Shown here: piece by piece, positions 44,301 to 52,131 of the stretch
Numbering within the stretch: position 1 is the stretch's first letter
Layout of the letters: the number at the start of each line of letters is the position of its first letter
From: an uncultured Eubacteriales bacterium
GTDB lineage: Bacteria > Bacillota > Clostridia > Christensenellales > CAG-314
Length of the DNA: 64,000 nt
Direction of reading: 5' to 3'
Assembly (NCBI GenBank): GCA_900544545.1
Contig: UQVY01000011.1
Span: 4,449 to 68,448 of the forward strand
The notes under the pieces: model-generated
Databases searched by the model: none
Seen by the model: only the letters and a program-made list of their open reading frames with translations
What the model was told of the DNA's origin: nothing
Made by a program: the position numbers and the translations under genes

Positions 44301-45655
44301 GCCTGTCTGAGGTAACGTTATACGGCAATCTAATGAATCTGGGCAGATCGGCATTTTCCGCCTGCACGAAGCTTAAGGGAATAGTCGCTTCCGTGGATAA
44401 TCTGTTTTTGTCCAACGACGAATACGGCTTGCTTTACAATAAAGATAAAACCCATCTGTTCCGCGCTATGGAGGGCTGGGATTTCGACGGCGAATACATT
44501 ATGCCCGACAGCGTGGTGATAATGGACGATTATGCATTCTCCGTCCCGGAGGTATATGTAGTAGAGGTTCAGAACATTATCGATATGATGTTTTCCGGCT
44601 TGGGTGAATGGAATATAAACAATTTCAGATTCACCGGGATCAAAATCTCCGATAAGCTTGTTTCGATAGGTGCGGGCGCGTTCTGCGGCTGTAAAAATCT
44701 TAAGAACGTAACGTTCGGAAGCGAGGGCAACCTGAAATATATTATGAGTTACGCATTTGCTTCTACCGGAGTCGTTAACATTGAGCTGCCCGAAGGACTT
44801 CAGCTGCTTGAGGAACGTGCGTTCTATAAATGCTCCGATCTGACGAGAGTTGTCGTTCCCGTAGGCGTAAGCGCGTTTAACTTCAATATGGTTTTTGAAG
44901 GCTGCGATTCTCTTACCGACTTTGTGGTCGACGAGAACACCGACATTTTCAGGATCATTGACGGCGTTATGTTCAACAAGGAAATGACTGTACTGTACTT
45001 CTATCCTTCCGATAAGGAGGATAAGGAATATGTCGTTCCCGAAGGAGTCGTTAAAATTGCAGCCAATGCGTTCTATAATAACAGATTCCTGAGCAAGGTG
45101 ACTCTTCCGGAATCGCTTGCCGTCATCGGTGATAAAGCGTTCTTCGGAACGGAGAATCTTACGATATACGTAATGAAGAGCAAGAAGCCGCCCGTTCTTG
45201 AAGGAAGATTCGTCAGCGATAAGACAGATTATTACGCCAATTTTTATTGCTATATCGAAGATATCGGAAGCAGGGATATGACGCTGTACTATCCAGCAAA
45301 TGCCGAATATAACGACAGAATATGGGAAACCTATTTCAGGAACAGATATAAAATCGGAAGGGAGAGGGAAATCAACGATTCCGGATATATCGTTGCTCCG
45401 GAAAGGGTAACGGAAGACAGGTATTCATTGACCTTAGGATTGCTTTCCGCAAATGAAAAGCAGAACGTTATCTCAAGGGAAACGGAGCCTGTATTTCGGA
45501 ACGAAACCGAAACGGCTCGATACGATACAGCGCGGGATTCCGCGGTTCTGACCGACTGTCCGGCAACAGCCGTTTCGGACAGGTCAACGGCGGAGCTTGT
45601 AGCCGGCGTATTGTTGCTTGCCGCTTTATCCTGCGTATTCAAGAAGAGGAGGTAA
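38315..45655 (+). CDS. Giant S8 subtilase with BspA-type leucine-rich repeats and a C-terminal membrane anchor (locus 2)
   Basis: A surface protease of about 2,446 residues. The start is the second ATG (38315), 8 nt after AGGAGG. A signal peptide ends near VAFAAD. The prodomain (LVWVIVKVDERSL, YTLFNGFSLKIRYG) is related to that of locus 1. Triad: Asp189 (VLDTGVNY), His250 (HGTHVSG), Ser568 (GTSMASP), with a PA insert (GKVTLVKRG). Fn3-like domains are followed by roughly 1,300 residues of LRR_5 repeats (VIPESVTEIDESVFRG, LPEGLEEIAAHAFRN). The C-terminus is a helix, ELVAGVLLLAALSCVF, and KKRR. The frame is fully open. It is followed 5 nt later by a lipoprotein with an overlapping ribosome binding site. 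Subtilases 1 and 2 are paralogues of different length. Confidence 0.93.
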   Translation: MNSRSKLSFTGLFMIIILLIIAMNCPVAFAADCEDEILVVGNALTSSTVRGITEIDEDQLVWVIVKVDERSLVDANQTGIQWRDFLASEQGRLFRFELEKSQDDILCKIRESGLDYRLGYSYYTLFNGFSLKIRYGDLGAIRNIKGVSDTVLSDWYAAPTAEQSIMHARYFAESVRKYTGKGMSVAVLDTGVNYEHTAFAKAPEYVAYTESQILDLIDELGLRGSYVSPKIPYAFDYADGDSDVYPDNQHGTHVSGISVGSDDVICGAAPDAQLIAMKVFANGTGNAYQTDIVKAVEDAVLLGVDAINLSLGSNAGFTVERDSSAQFIDAVYNMAGRSGVFVCCSAGNGYSSAFGIEGGGAFPQNPDYGILASPSTYTGSFSVASIDTYEIFSLEARGEKFTYTETVNEDRVKNMLMDVFLKECGYGDYDYVTVGGYGEEGDYEGLDVKGKVTLVKRGEISFEEKARIASENGAVFCLVWNNENTGINPMVTNITIPVVIIDKYIGEYLAGADGGVLSFSESNRTIGMSDFSSWGTTADLDLKPDLTAPGGGIYSAYGDSYTSMSGTSMASPYVAGAAVSAKQYVREVFGYGLTPKEEQGLVYSLLMSTADIVYDAYGNPYPVRKQGAGLINPEAAYSTKVMLAVRGSERAKIRLGDDKDRVGAYNIAFDAVNFSDEDVEYTVDVLTLYERIRFDNILSGYAGTLSPEIRVICNNDITDGVVRIGANSVASIIISVVLSEESKLFLNENYVNGAFIEGFARLSADGEPALSIPYLTFYGDFAAIPAFDSDVYDDEKCQVYETRLLGLLGNTNVVQMGRYCYELPEGYEMPEDDPDKIALSYFNGAVNTFYQIQAGLLKNISRLEYTVTDKYTGEAVWSGETYNVKKSYFSVEQNALYVAPVNADLKVSKMNLSNNQELLLTLRAYSCYDESVYDQVEYPITVDFEYPRLMGHSFRQEDGRIILDLQVFDNQYLQDIQIYTYNSNKQYEIIDSYAIPVYGFRKGHTNSFSLDVTRYMELVQNNILGIKLEDYAFNYGIYGIDISGVVPDPEEPNKDFVIENGILKSYKGTEKVIVIPESVTEIDESVFRGTDIEKVIFNRALKKIGAFAFWSCKSLKEIVFPEDNELVTIGSNAFQATESLKLANLEALSVWQATAAESYQFHGTGLEKVVLPASMVKLESQFIFASCGSLIELVLPEGLEEIAAHAFRNGGALEELNIPSSVKVIGSLSFFRSGIKRINSLAAEPPALTDVNVFFPIGDVTKVVVPAASIDSYKKAKVWSSLASVIVGAEEPDKLYGKISVSEMPSPSDDFIIENGVLIKYVGPGGDVVLPEGITRIADNAFRSNQTVTSVVMQSGITEMGMCVFWDCHYIKRIVFSDTIKVIPTSTCYLNWALEEVILPRDVEEIQSTAFINCYALTSLDFSKYNIRIFGEQSFMGSGLQEVYFSKNVKVIGRQAFLQCYRLKNVTFEEGIELEFLGASVFSACIMLEEVDLSMLDMKELPSEIFRLCSALTKVKLPSQLTSIPWGLFNSCTSLREIDLSDTKITVLNNYVFYKCTSLERVILPERLTEIMKGTFSDTASLEYIVIPESVTKIGNDAFKGSGLKAIVFNSPVPPALGSGIFLKHNDELRVFVPSDSAEAYKKALGEYSDLVNSSSEFDIRDGVLYKYFGCSEEVTVPYEVKSIAAGAFKGNATLRSVYIGGITAGIGTEAFEGCSSLSYVYLSQSVKTIKDRAFGGCGSLARVVIDASVPPKTGKEVFPLNDGLVIEVIDGAREVYAREWKRYEKLIVENGFTVVDGVLVCYKGIAKDVIVPEGVTELGKYVFQGCAYMETLTLPEGLIKLGDGAINSCNSLRSIKFPDSLSDIGTDSLSFNKSLECLDIPVNVTRIRQNAVRFNDSMTRLNVYCNLNLTGIAFVSLNNLSEIHFYGVIENISNLNFTCMPRLSKVVFYNTVLSLGGEEEKNFDAPFAFNAKLTTVEFRDTVIALGGKAFSNCISLSEVTLYGNLMNLGRSAFSACTKLKGIVASVDNLFLSNDEYGLLYNKDKTHLFRAMEGWDFDGEYIMPDSVVIMDDYAFSVPEVYVVEVQNIIDMMFSGLGEWNINNFRFTGIKISDKLVSIGAGAFCGCKNLKNVTFGSEGNLKYIMSYAFASTGVVNIELPEGLQLLEERAFYKCSDLTRVVVPVGVSAFNFNMVFEGCDSLTDFVVDENTDIFRIIDGVMFNKEMTVLYFYPSDKEDKEYVVPEGVVKIAANAFYNNRFLSKVTLPESLAVIGDKAFFGTENLTIYVMKSKKPPVLEGRFVSDKTDYYANFYCYIEDIGSRDMTLYYPANAEYNDRIWETYFRNRYKIGREREINDSGYIVAPERVTEDRYSLTLGLLSANEKQNVISRETEPVFRNETETARYDTARDSAVLTDCPATAVSDRSTAELVAGVLLLAALSCVFKKRR

Positions 45656-45660
45656 AAATC

Positions 45661-46755
45661 ATGAAAGCAAAAAAGATAATCATAGCGTTGCTGTTGGTTG
45701 CTTTGGTTTTGAGTCTGGCTTCGTGTCTTCTCAGAGAACAGGTTATGGTTAAGATTTACGTTAACGGACAACTCTTTGACGCATTTCTGATTGCCGAGGG
45801 CGATTCGCTCGGTCGGATAGTACCGCCCGAGCTTCCCGGATACATATTCTCGCATTGGGAGGTTAACGGTAAGATCTTCGATACGGACACGCCGCTGGAG
45901 CACAGTATATCCGTTTACGCTGTTTACGAAATCGATGAACCGGATACGTTTGCGGTTACTTTTATCGACAGAGAAAATAAATATACAGTTATCACCGACA
46001 ACGGAGCTTGCGTTAAAGCTCCCGATGTCGAATGGCAGTGGCACATATTCAAGGGCTGGTATACGGAGCAGGGAGAGAAATATGATTTTACTCTTTCCGT
46101 AAAGGGCGATTTCACTCTCGTTGCCAAATGGAATGAAGACGTTGAAGCGTATGTAAATTACGTTTGTGAGCTGTATTCCGCCGCTTTTAACGTATTCGCT
46201 TATACGCAGGAGAATATGGCTGAGGCGATCGAGCTGTTTGAAGGCGGGTTAAAATCCATTAAGGGTGCGCTTTCTCTCGCTCAGGCAGACGAGTTTTATG
46301 CTTCGGCTTTATCTGGCTTAAAACAGATACCGTCTCTTCCGGATATGATAGAAGAGGCTATGGAATCCTTGGGAAAGGATAACTATTTCGAGGAGCAGTG
46401 GAAGGAAATCCTTACGATTTTTGATCTGGCGAAGGAATACATTCAGAACTATAAGCAGGGAGTACCTACCCCCGAGGCTTATACGCTGAATGCAATTGAA
46501 AAAGCCCGTGAGGTCTTAACGAAGGAGCAGGATATAAAGCTGGCTCAAAGCTATAAAAACAGTTATATCCGCCGTATCGAAAACTATGCGGCGTATGTGT
46601 GCTCGGATGCGACCGAAGCTCAGACTAAGGCAGTAGAGGAAATTGTTTCGGGCGCTTCCGCGAGAATTGAAAAAGCAGTCGGGACAGCTGAGCTGGCAAG
46701 AGCTTTTGCCGGAATTATAGCTGAAATTGATGTCGCGCTCAGGACTGCCTATTAA
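45661..46755 (+). CDS. InlB-repeat lipoprotein (locus 2)
   Basis: A 364-residue lipoprotein: signal KIIIALLLVALVLSLASC with a lipobox Cys at 22. Two InlB B-type repeats follow (FSHWEVNGKIFDTDTPL, FKGWYTEQGEKYDFT), then an all-helical C-terminal half. The ATG is 5 nt after the subtilase stop and its AGGAGG lies inside the subtilase end, so the two are co-translated. The InlB repeats are typical of surface contact proteins. It may act as a partner or substrate-binding unit for the protease; this is inferred. Confidence 0.85.
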   Translation: MKAKKIIIALLLVALVLSLASCLLREQVMVKIYVNGQLFDAFLIAEGDSLGRIVPPELPGYIFSHWEVNGKIFDTDTPLEHSISVYAVYEIDEPDTFAVTFIDRENKYTVITDNGACVKAPDVEWQWHIFKGWYTEQGEKYDFTLSVKGDFTLVAKWNEDVEAYVNYVCELYSAAFNVFAYTQENMAEAIELFEGGLKSIKGALSLAQADEFYASALSGLKQIPSLPDMIEEAMESLGKDNYFEEQWKEILTIFDLAKEYIQNYKQGVPTPEAYTLNAIEKAREVLTKEQDIKLAQSYKNSYIRRIENYAAYVCSDATEAQTKAVEEIVSGASARIEKAVGTAELARAFAGIIAEIDVALRTAY

Positions 46756-46821
46756 AGCTTACCCGTAACAAAATCGGTCTTATACCGGTTCCGTTACATA
46801 AATGAATAAAAAATGCTTTGC

Positions 46822-46856
46822 GCCCTCCCTGTGAATGAGCTCGGGGAGGGCTTTTT
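46822..46856 (+). terminator. Terminator of subtilase 2 operon
   Basis: GCCCTCCC/GGGAGGGC 8-bp stem with a TTTTT tail, 67 nt after the lipoprotein stop. Confidence 0.9.
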
Positions 46857-47111
46857 ATTATATCGAAAACCGTTTGATTACTCCGAAACGGTCTCCGCTT
46901 AACAGAAAAGCAGCGGCGACGGATGAATTAAGTAAAAAATCGATTAAGGTATGAAATACACGGTGTCTTATAAACGTCGATTATACACACAAGCTATCGC
47001 TTTTGCAATTTATTAAAGTTTTGCGGTGAAAAGTATAGCCAAATCGGCTTTGCTATGGTAAAATAAAAACGAGAAGCAAACAGGTAGGCGTATTGAAATG
47101 AAGCAAGCGTT
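46857..47111. other. Intergenic interval, no supported gene
   Basis: AT-rich spacer between the subtilase 2 terminator and the accessory genes at 47 kb. Nothing recognisable. Confidence 0.5.
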
Positions 47112-47370
47112 ATGGAACAAAGAAAATACGCTCAATACGAAGCAAGCGAAGAATTGAAAGCACAGGTTCTTTCGGAGATTGCCCGTGCAAAAACCCTTAC
47201 AAAAAGACTATGAAATAGCGCAGGCTCTCGGAAAGACGAAGCAAGGCTATTCGGCTATGGTTATCAATAATCTCACGAAGTTGGGAAGTATTGAAGCGAT
47301 AGCGAACGCTCTTGGCTTTGATGTAGAAATAAAATTCGTCAAAAGGAGACAGGACGATGGACAAAAATGA
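47112..47370 (+). pseudogene. Small HTH protein with an A-run frameshift
   Basis: From ATG 47112 the frame reads MEQRKYAQYEASEELKAQVL and then IARAKTLTK, reaching a stop after KRL. From the same point another frame reads DYEIAQALGKTKQGYSAMVI and on to EIKFVKRRQDD, an XRE-like HTH C-terminus. The switch is at AAAAA (47201-47205). Removing one A joins both into one protein of about 85 residues. This is either a real mutation, a sequencing error or slippage. It is overlapped by the next gene by 14 nt. Confidence 0.65.
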
Positions 47371-47614
47371 AGCGATATGCGTTCTCGGAAAAATGAAGTC
47401 GATGCTTGCGAAAAAACCTTCTTGGTATGAATCGGCTTCCGCCGAAGATAAGGCAAAACACGACGAGTGGGCAACTCAAAGAGCGGAAGCCATTGATATT
47501 GCAATTCGCACAATGAAAGCCGAAACAAAGTTGCTTCGTCTGCAAACAATGTCGCACGAAATCAGCGGCTTTATTGATAAACTGATAGCGGGGGAATTGG
47601 ATAATGAAGAGTAA
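47357..47614 (+). CDS. Small helical protein of unknown function
   Basis: An 85-residue helical, charged protein (MDKNEAICVLGKMKSMLAKK). AAAGGAGA lies 9 nt upstream. It overlaps the HTH gene by 14 nt and the next gene by 11 nt, so the three form one operon. No family recognised; the order HTH regulator, small helical protein, membrane protein is seen in phage-like or mobile cassettes. Confidence 0.7.
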   Translation: MDKNEAICVLGKMKSMLAKKPSWYESASAEDKAKHDEWATQRAEAIDIAIRTMKAETKLLRLQTMSHEISGFIDKLIAGELDNEE

Positions 47615-48275
47615 GATTGAAGACATAAAGCAAATTCGCTCAAAAACAGAAAATTATTTCAGCATAGCGGAATGCAAAGAACTATACGAGAAAAACGGTT
47701 GTGATGTTGAAAAAACGGTCGAGATTCTAAAAACAAGAATGCCTGCTACGGTTGAGCCGACAGCAGAAGAAAGAGCGGAGATTGAATCGCGCCGGGCAAA
47801 GTCGGATAAAAAAGCCCACAAAGCGGCAGGCAAAAAGACGGAAAGAGTGATTGCAGCAAAGGTCTATTGTGTTTTGGCTTGGTTTTGCCTGATAATGTTC
47901 ATCGCTTCCATAATCACAGGCTTAATTATCGGAGATTTTTCGTCTTTTGTTTTTCCTGTTGTCTTATTTCTTCTTTTGAGTATAGTCCTTGCTGTTGTTA
48001 GCGGCTCTCTAAACGGAATGACGGAAGAAGAATATAGTGAAGCGAAAAAAGTCGTTCCTAACGAGATAACCTATAACGACGGAGATGAAATCGTTTGCCC
48101 GTATTGTGGTCCAACACATGTAACCTTCCACAAGAAAGGTTTTAGCGAGGGCAAGGCGTTACTTGGCGTTGCCCTTATCGGATATTGGGGTGCGTTTTGG
48201 GGCGTTCCGGGCAAAAATAAAATTAAAGGGACTTGCTTGAAGTGCGGGCATTCTTGGACTGTTAAGCGCAAGTAA
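47604..48275 (+). CDS. Membrane protein with UBA-like N-terminus and zinc ribbon
   Basis: A 223-residue protein. Residues about 10-45 resemble a UBA/TS-N-like helix bundle (FSIAECKELYEKNGCDVEKTVEIL), as in nascent-chain or elongation factor Ts domains. Then come a charged linker, two transmembrane helices (residues about 92-142) and a C-terminal zinc ribbon (VCPYCG, GTCLKCGHSW). No function is known to me. The stop is at 48275. Confidence 0.75.
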   Translation: MKSKIEDIKQIRSKTENYFSIAECKELYEKNGCDVEKTVEILKTRMPATVEPTAEERAEIESRRAKSDKKAHKAAGKKTERVIAAKVYCVLAWFCLIMFIASIITGLIIGDFSSFVFPVVLFLLLSIVLAVVSGSLNGMTEEEYSEAKKVVPNEITYNDGDEIVCPYCGPTHVTFHKKGFSEGKALLGVALIGYWGAFWGVPGKNKIKGTCLKCGHSWTVKRK

Positions 48276-48368
48276 CCCGTTCTGAAACAATCAAATAAAC
48301 CGAAATCAGTGCATAGACACATTCCATTTATCGGGGTAGATCTATGCGCTTTTTTATTGGGGTGAAAA

Positions 48369-48837
48369 ATGATAAATTGCAAAGAAATCACAGCAGAAGA
48401 AAATATCAGACTGAACACATACATAAACGCCCTTGAAGGCTCGCCGAAACTTCTTGATTGCGAGAAGCTTTTCGAGTATCTTCGTATTTTACAGGCGAAA
48501 TACGGCAAAGCCGTTACGAAGCGTGCATTATGTCGCAAAGTTCATTCGGACAACAATTACATCGCTGCTTACGGGCGTAATCGTGCTTGACGTTATAAAA
48601 TATCCGACGTGGGCGACTTTTGCGGCGTGCTGTGTGATACTCAATGGCTTTATGGGGTATCAAATGGGCTACGAAAACATAACTGTCGATACGGTCAACT
48701 ATATGCAAGACAAGAAAGACCTTATGCAGCAGCTCATAGAATACGCCTCTACGACGCCAGAGCCACAGCCTGAGCAAGTAGCAGAGGACAAGGTTATTGC
48801 CGCTCCTGAGGGCACTGTGGCGGTAAAAACAATATAA
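48369..48837 (+). pseudogene. Remnants of one or two small membrane/phage-like genes
   Basis: From 48369 an open frame (MINCKEITAEENIRLNTYIN) runs to 48590 with a weak site. Another frame from about 48,530 gives a transmembrane protein (SLLTGVIVLDVIKYPTWATF, then GFMGYQMGYENI) with a Gln/Glu-rich tail ending at 48837. Each looks incomplete at the joint near 48,530-48,560. It could be two overlapping fragments from different genes. Confidence 0.45.
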
Positions 48838-48850
48838 TAATGTAAAAAGA

Positions 48851-48881
48851 AACAGGGCACAGATATACTCAGTGTCCTGTT
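48851..48881 (+). terminator. Hairpin terminator
   Basis: AACAGGGCAC/GTGTCCTGTT 10-bp stem (one G-U), 14 nt after the stop at 48837, followed by a T-containing tail. Confidence 0.65.
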
Positions 48882-48985
48882 CTTATTTGGTAACGGCACC
48901 AAACTCCGAAATAGTCCTTACGGACAAATATTCGAGGGTTCGTATTATTCACTTTTGGCGGAGCGTTAGTAACGTAAATCGAATT

Positions 48986-49624
48986 TTATTTAATATTTTT
49001 GATTTTAGTTATATCGCCATCACACAATAATTCAATGTTTGCGAATATTTTTTCGACAGACCAATTCCACCATTGCAGTTGTAATAAAAACTCTATTGTT
49101 TCGTCGTCAAAACGTTTACGTATGATTTTTATGGGATTACCCCCGACAATGCAGTACGGCGGCACATCTTTTGATACGACGGAATTTGCGCCGATTATTG
49201 AACCGTCGCCAATTTTAACACCGGCAAGAACAGTTACATTTTGTCCTATCCAAACATCGTTGCCAACAACCGTATCGCCTTTTAAGGGCAAATCTTCCAA
49301 TTTAGGCGTAGTTTTTTCCCAGCCACCACCCATTATATTGAAAGGGTACGTCGTAACCGATCTCATACGGTGATTAGCCCCGTTCATAATAAATTCAACA
49401 CCTTTGGCGATAGCGCAAAATTTCCCGATAATCAATTTATCGCCAATAAAGTCATAGTGATGAGTAACGTGTTCTTCAAATTTGTCTGCACCGTCGATAT
49501 CGTCGTAGTATGTATAGTCACCGACAATTATATTCGGTCTTGTAATCACATTTTTAATATAACAAAGACTCGGAATTTTTTTATTCGGAAATATTTCATT
49601 TGGGTTAGGACCGAACTTTTGCAT
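48986..49624 (-). CDS. Vat-like xenobiotic O-acetyltransferase (left-handed beta-helix)
   Basis: A 212-residue acetyl-CoA-dependent transferase of the hexapeptide family, closely like streptogramin A acetyltransferases (Vat) and CatB chloramphenicol acetyltransferases. FGPNPNEIFPNK, GKFCAIAKGVEFIMNGANHRM (catalytic His85), TTYPFNIMGGGWE, GNDVWIGQNVTVLAG and WWNW are the family landmarks. The start is 49624, with AAGGTGG 7 nt upstream. It lies in an accessory island next to structured DNA and a Rep remnant, so it was probably brought by a small mobile element. Streptogramin resistance is plausible but unproven; many relatives have unknown substrates. Confidence 0.9.
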   Translation of the reverse strand: MQKFGPNPNEIFPNKKIPSLCYIKNVITRPNIIVGDYTYYDDIDGADKFEEHVTHHYDFIGDKLIIGKFCAIAKGVEFIMNGANHRMRSVTTYPFNIMGGGWEKTTPKLEDLPLKGDTVVGNDVWIGQNVTVLAGVKIGDGSIIGANSVVSKDVPPYCIVGGNPIKIIRKRFDDETIEFLLQLQWWNWSVEKIFANIELLCDGDITKIKNIK

Positions 49625-49718
49625 GCAATTACCACCTTTTTGAAGCATAAAAATATTATACTGATTTTACACCTAAAAAGCAAGCAAAATACCGTATAAA
49701 TGACTTTATGACACTTTA

Positions 49719-49894
49719 GCGGGTGCTTGACCTATAACAAGTGCGCCGCTTCGCGTCGCGGTCAAGCACCCGCCAAACAACTCGCTTAAACTCGGTAAAA
49801 AGACTAAACTCAAAGCCGAGCGGATCGGGGCGTTCGCCGCTAAACCGCTTTGCGATTCGCCCCGTAATCTCCGCACGGCGGCATATTTGAGTTT
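49719..49894. repeat. Structured region with nested inverted repeats
   Basis: A perfect 14-bp inverted repeat, GCGGGTGCTTGACC (49719-49732) with GGTCAAGCACCCGC (49760-49773). A second structure has AAACTCAAA (49806-49814) with TTTGAGTTT (49886-49894) outside, and CGGGGCG (49826-49832) with CGCCCCG (49858-49864) inside. It lies directly upstream of a Rep-like remnant, so it may be a replication or transfer origin of a rolling-circle plasmid or mobilizable element. It could also be an attachment-site or structured RNA. Confidence 0.7.
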
Positions 49895-49939
49895 CAGCAT
49901 CTTTTTTACACCTATGTTTTATCGCTCCGTATTGTTTCG

Positions 49940-49970
49940 GGCGGCGTTTTTTTGGCGCCGTCTTTTTTTT
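49940..49970 (+). terminator. Rho-independent terminator
   Basis: GGCGGCG/CGCCGTC 7-bp stem (one G-U) with a T-rich loop and a run of eight T. Confidence 0.75.
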
Positions 49971-50309
49971 GTTACTCCAAACCCATTTTTCAACTCCTTT
50001 ACAGTTCCTTTTTCACCTAACAAAAACCATTGAAAATAGCAAAAATACCCTGAAACTACCTTTTAACCCATTCACGCTTTTTTTGTGAAGTGTTGTAGGC
50101 TGTAATTGAGTGAAAAAAACGGTAAGAAATTTTTCAAACAGGAAAAAAACCTTCCTATTTGAGTTTTAGAATACCGATTGTATTTTGAAAGATGCGTTTA
50201 CCGGTACAGATATTTTTACGCTTCTTTCATGAACATTTTCATAGTCGCAAAAAACTTGCGAGTTTGAAGTTTACACTCAACAAAAAAAATATTAAAAGGA
50301 GCTAAAACA
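49971..50309. other. 339-bp AT-rich upstream region
   Basis: No gene. It separates a terminator from the Rep-like start at 50310 and probably includes its promoter. Only a good AAAAGGAG site is clear at the 3' edge. Confidence 0.5.
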
Positions 50310-50693
50310 ATGAACAACTTACAAAGCGCAAAAATTTATCACGACGGCAGTCATTTTATCGCCATACCGCAAGGAGCGTATCCGAGCGGAAAAGGCTGTA
50401 AAAGACGTGTTGTCAAAGCAATGCAGCAATTATCTCTAACGAGTGAATCTCCGCCTGAAACACCGAAAGAACGCTTTGAAAAGGCATACAAAGAAAGTCA
50501 ATCGTTACCGAAACGAGAACGCAAAGCATACATTAAAGAGTCTTTGGCGACAGATTTTTCGAGCAAAGACGAGTTGAACGCTTTTGTTGCTAAGCACACA
50601 GAGCGAATGAAAACCAATGCCATAAAGCGACGAACTCGACTGATGCGGAAACTTAATCTGCAAACTTGGGACTATTTCGTAACTTTTACCTAA
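50310..50693 (+). pseudogene. HUH-type Rep protein, 3'-truncated
   Basis: The 127-residue frame MNNLQSAKIYHDGSHFIAIP ends at WDYFVTFT, which is HUH motif 1 (F-x-TFT) of rolling-circle Rep or related replication proteins. The catalytic HUH and Tyr motifs that should follow are absent: a stop follows immediately and the next frame belongs to other genes. The region before it (KERFEKAYKESQSLPKRERK) is basic. RBS AAAAGGAG lies 8 nt upstream. It is most likely the 5' part of a Rep gene cut by a deletion. Confidence 0.7.
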
Positions 50694-50704
50694 AAAATCT
50701 TGTA

Positions 50705-50962
50705 ATGATAAAAGAAAGCGAGAAACAGAAATATTTACCTATGCAAATAGTGAACAAAATGAAGGAAGAGGGCTATACCAAATTTTCCATAAATATTCAT
50801 ACAGAACTATGGAAAAACAACGGTCGGTCAATGAAAACTCCTCAATATGGGAGTTATGTCGCAGGAAAGACTTGGTATTGGTATGAAAGTTGGCTTAACT
50901 ATGTCAGAGAATACTGTCGAAATAATGGTATTCACTTGGGGAAGGAGGACAGCAATGAATGA
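50705..50962 (+). CDS. Small hypothetical protein upstream of hsdR
   Basis: An 85-residue protein (MIKESEKQKYLPMQIVNKMK). It overlaps the hsdR start by 8 nt in another frame. No known family. It could be part of the restriction operon or the end of a gene that originally began elsewhere, since its upstream context is a deletion joint. Confidence 0.5.
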   Translation: MIKESEKQKYLPMQIVNKMKEEGYTKFSINIHTELWKNNGRSMKTPQYGSYVAGKTWYWYESWLNYVREYCRNNGIHLGKEDSNE

Positions 50963-52131
50963 GGCTCAATTAGAACTGTCGGTAATGGAATTGTTCCAGA
51001 ACGAAGGGTACGAGTATATTGCGGGCGAGTCTATCTTACGGGAAGCATCGGATGTGCTGCTTAAGGACGATTTGCGTATGTACTTGATGACCAAATACGC
51101 AGATGATGGGATTACCGCAAGTGAAGTGGAATCTATTATACTCGGTTTAATTCGCTCTTCTTACGATCCGCTTTATGATGCCAACAAAGAGGTATTGACA
51201 AAGATTATCAGTGGTTTTGTCTTTCGGAGAGAAGATAAAACAAAAAAGGATTTATTCATCCGTTTAATCGACTTTGATAAAGTTGATGCTAATATTTTTA
51301 AGGTCGTCAATCAAGTCGAAATACAGGGCAAAAGTGAACTTCGCATTCCCGATGCCGTTGTATACATTAACGGATTACCGATAGTCGTTATTGAATTTAA
51401 AAGCGCAACGGGAGAGAAAGCGACAATACATAATGCATATGAACAATTAACGATAAGATATACGAGAGATATACCCGACTTGATGCGTTGGATGCGATTT
51501 TTTATCAATTTGATTCTTCCGCATTCTTTAAAGGAACACCGCTTGAACAGTTGGAATGTCTTAATCATGCGGTCGAATATGTGCAAGTCACGCATGATAT
51601 GGGAGAGCGTTTTATGGCTTGCGTTAAGAGGATGAAAGACGCATATAACCTTTGTAGCGGTGGAGACGAACTTGCGGATAAAGAAAGAGATAAGATTCAT
51701 TTTTATCTTGCTGTCCGTTCGGTTCTTCGCAAACTCACAAAAGGTGACGCTCCGGACACACGGCACAGATGAACGCACGAGTTGCAAAGATGGTTGAAGA
51801 AGCAATTCAAGCGGACGGTGTAACAGAGATTTTTACGCTTGAAAAAGAGACGGAACGTCTCGAACAAGATGTTTTCAGCGATGAGTATCTTGAGCGCATA
51901 AATCGCATTCCTATGGTAAACACCAAAATTAAAATTTTGCAAAGATTGTTGAAAAATGCAATTTCCAACGAAGAACTGCGTTTACGTGAGTTGGATAACA
52001 TTCAAGAACTTCGGAAAGATTGCCAGACATTGCTTAATCAGGCAGAGGCAGAGATCGAAAAATATGAGTATCCGCTTCCGAGAGGAGCGATTGCGCACTT
52101 ATCGGGATCTATTTTTATACCTTCGGCCTGA
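50955..52131 (+). pseudogene. hsdR: Type I restriction endonuclease HsdR, internally deleted and frameshifted
   Basis: The ATG at 50955 with AAGGAGG has the HsdR N-terminal nuclease region: LRIPDAVVYINGLPIVVIEFKSA (the PD-(D/E)XK-like core) is present. At about 51,483 the frame and sequence jump to a C-terminal segment (FDSSAFFKGTPLEQLECLNHAVEYVQVTHDM) in a different frame. The helicase motor in between (some 500 residues) is missing. A further part (FSDEYLERINRIPMVNTKIK) follows. The last stretch, from about 51,965, does not look like HsdR and overlaps the subtilase 3 end on the other strand. No hsdM or hsdS is nearby. It is nonfunctional. Confidence 0.82.
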
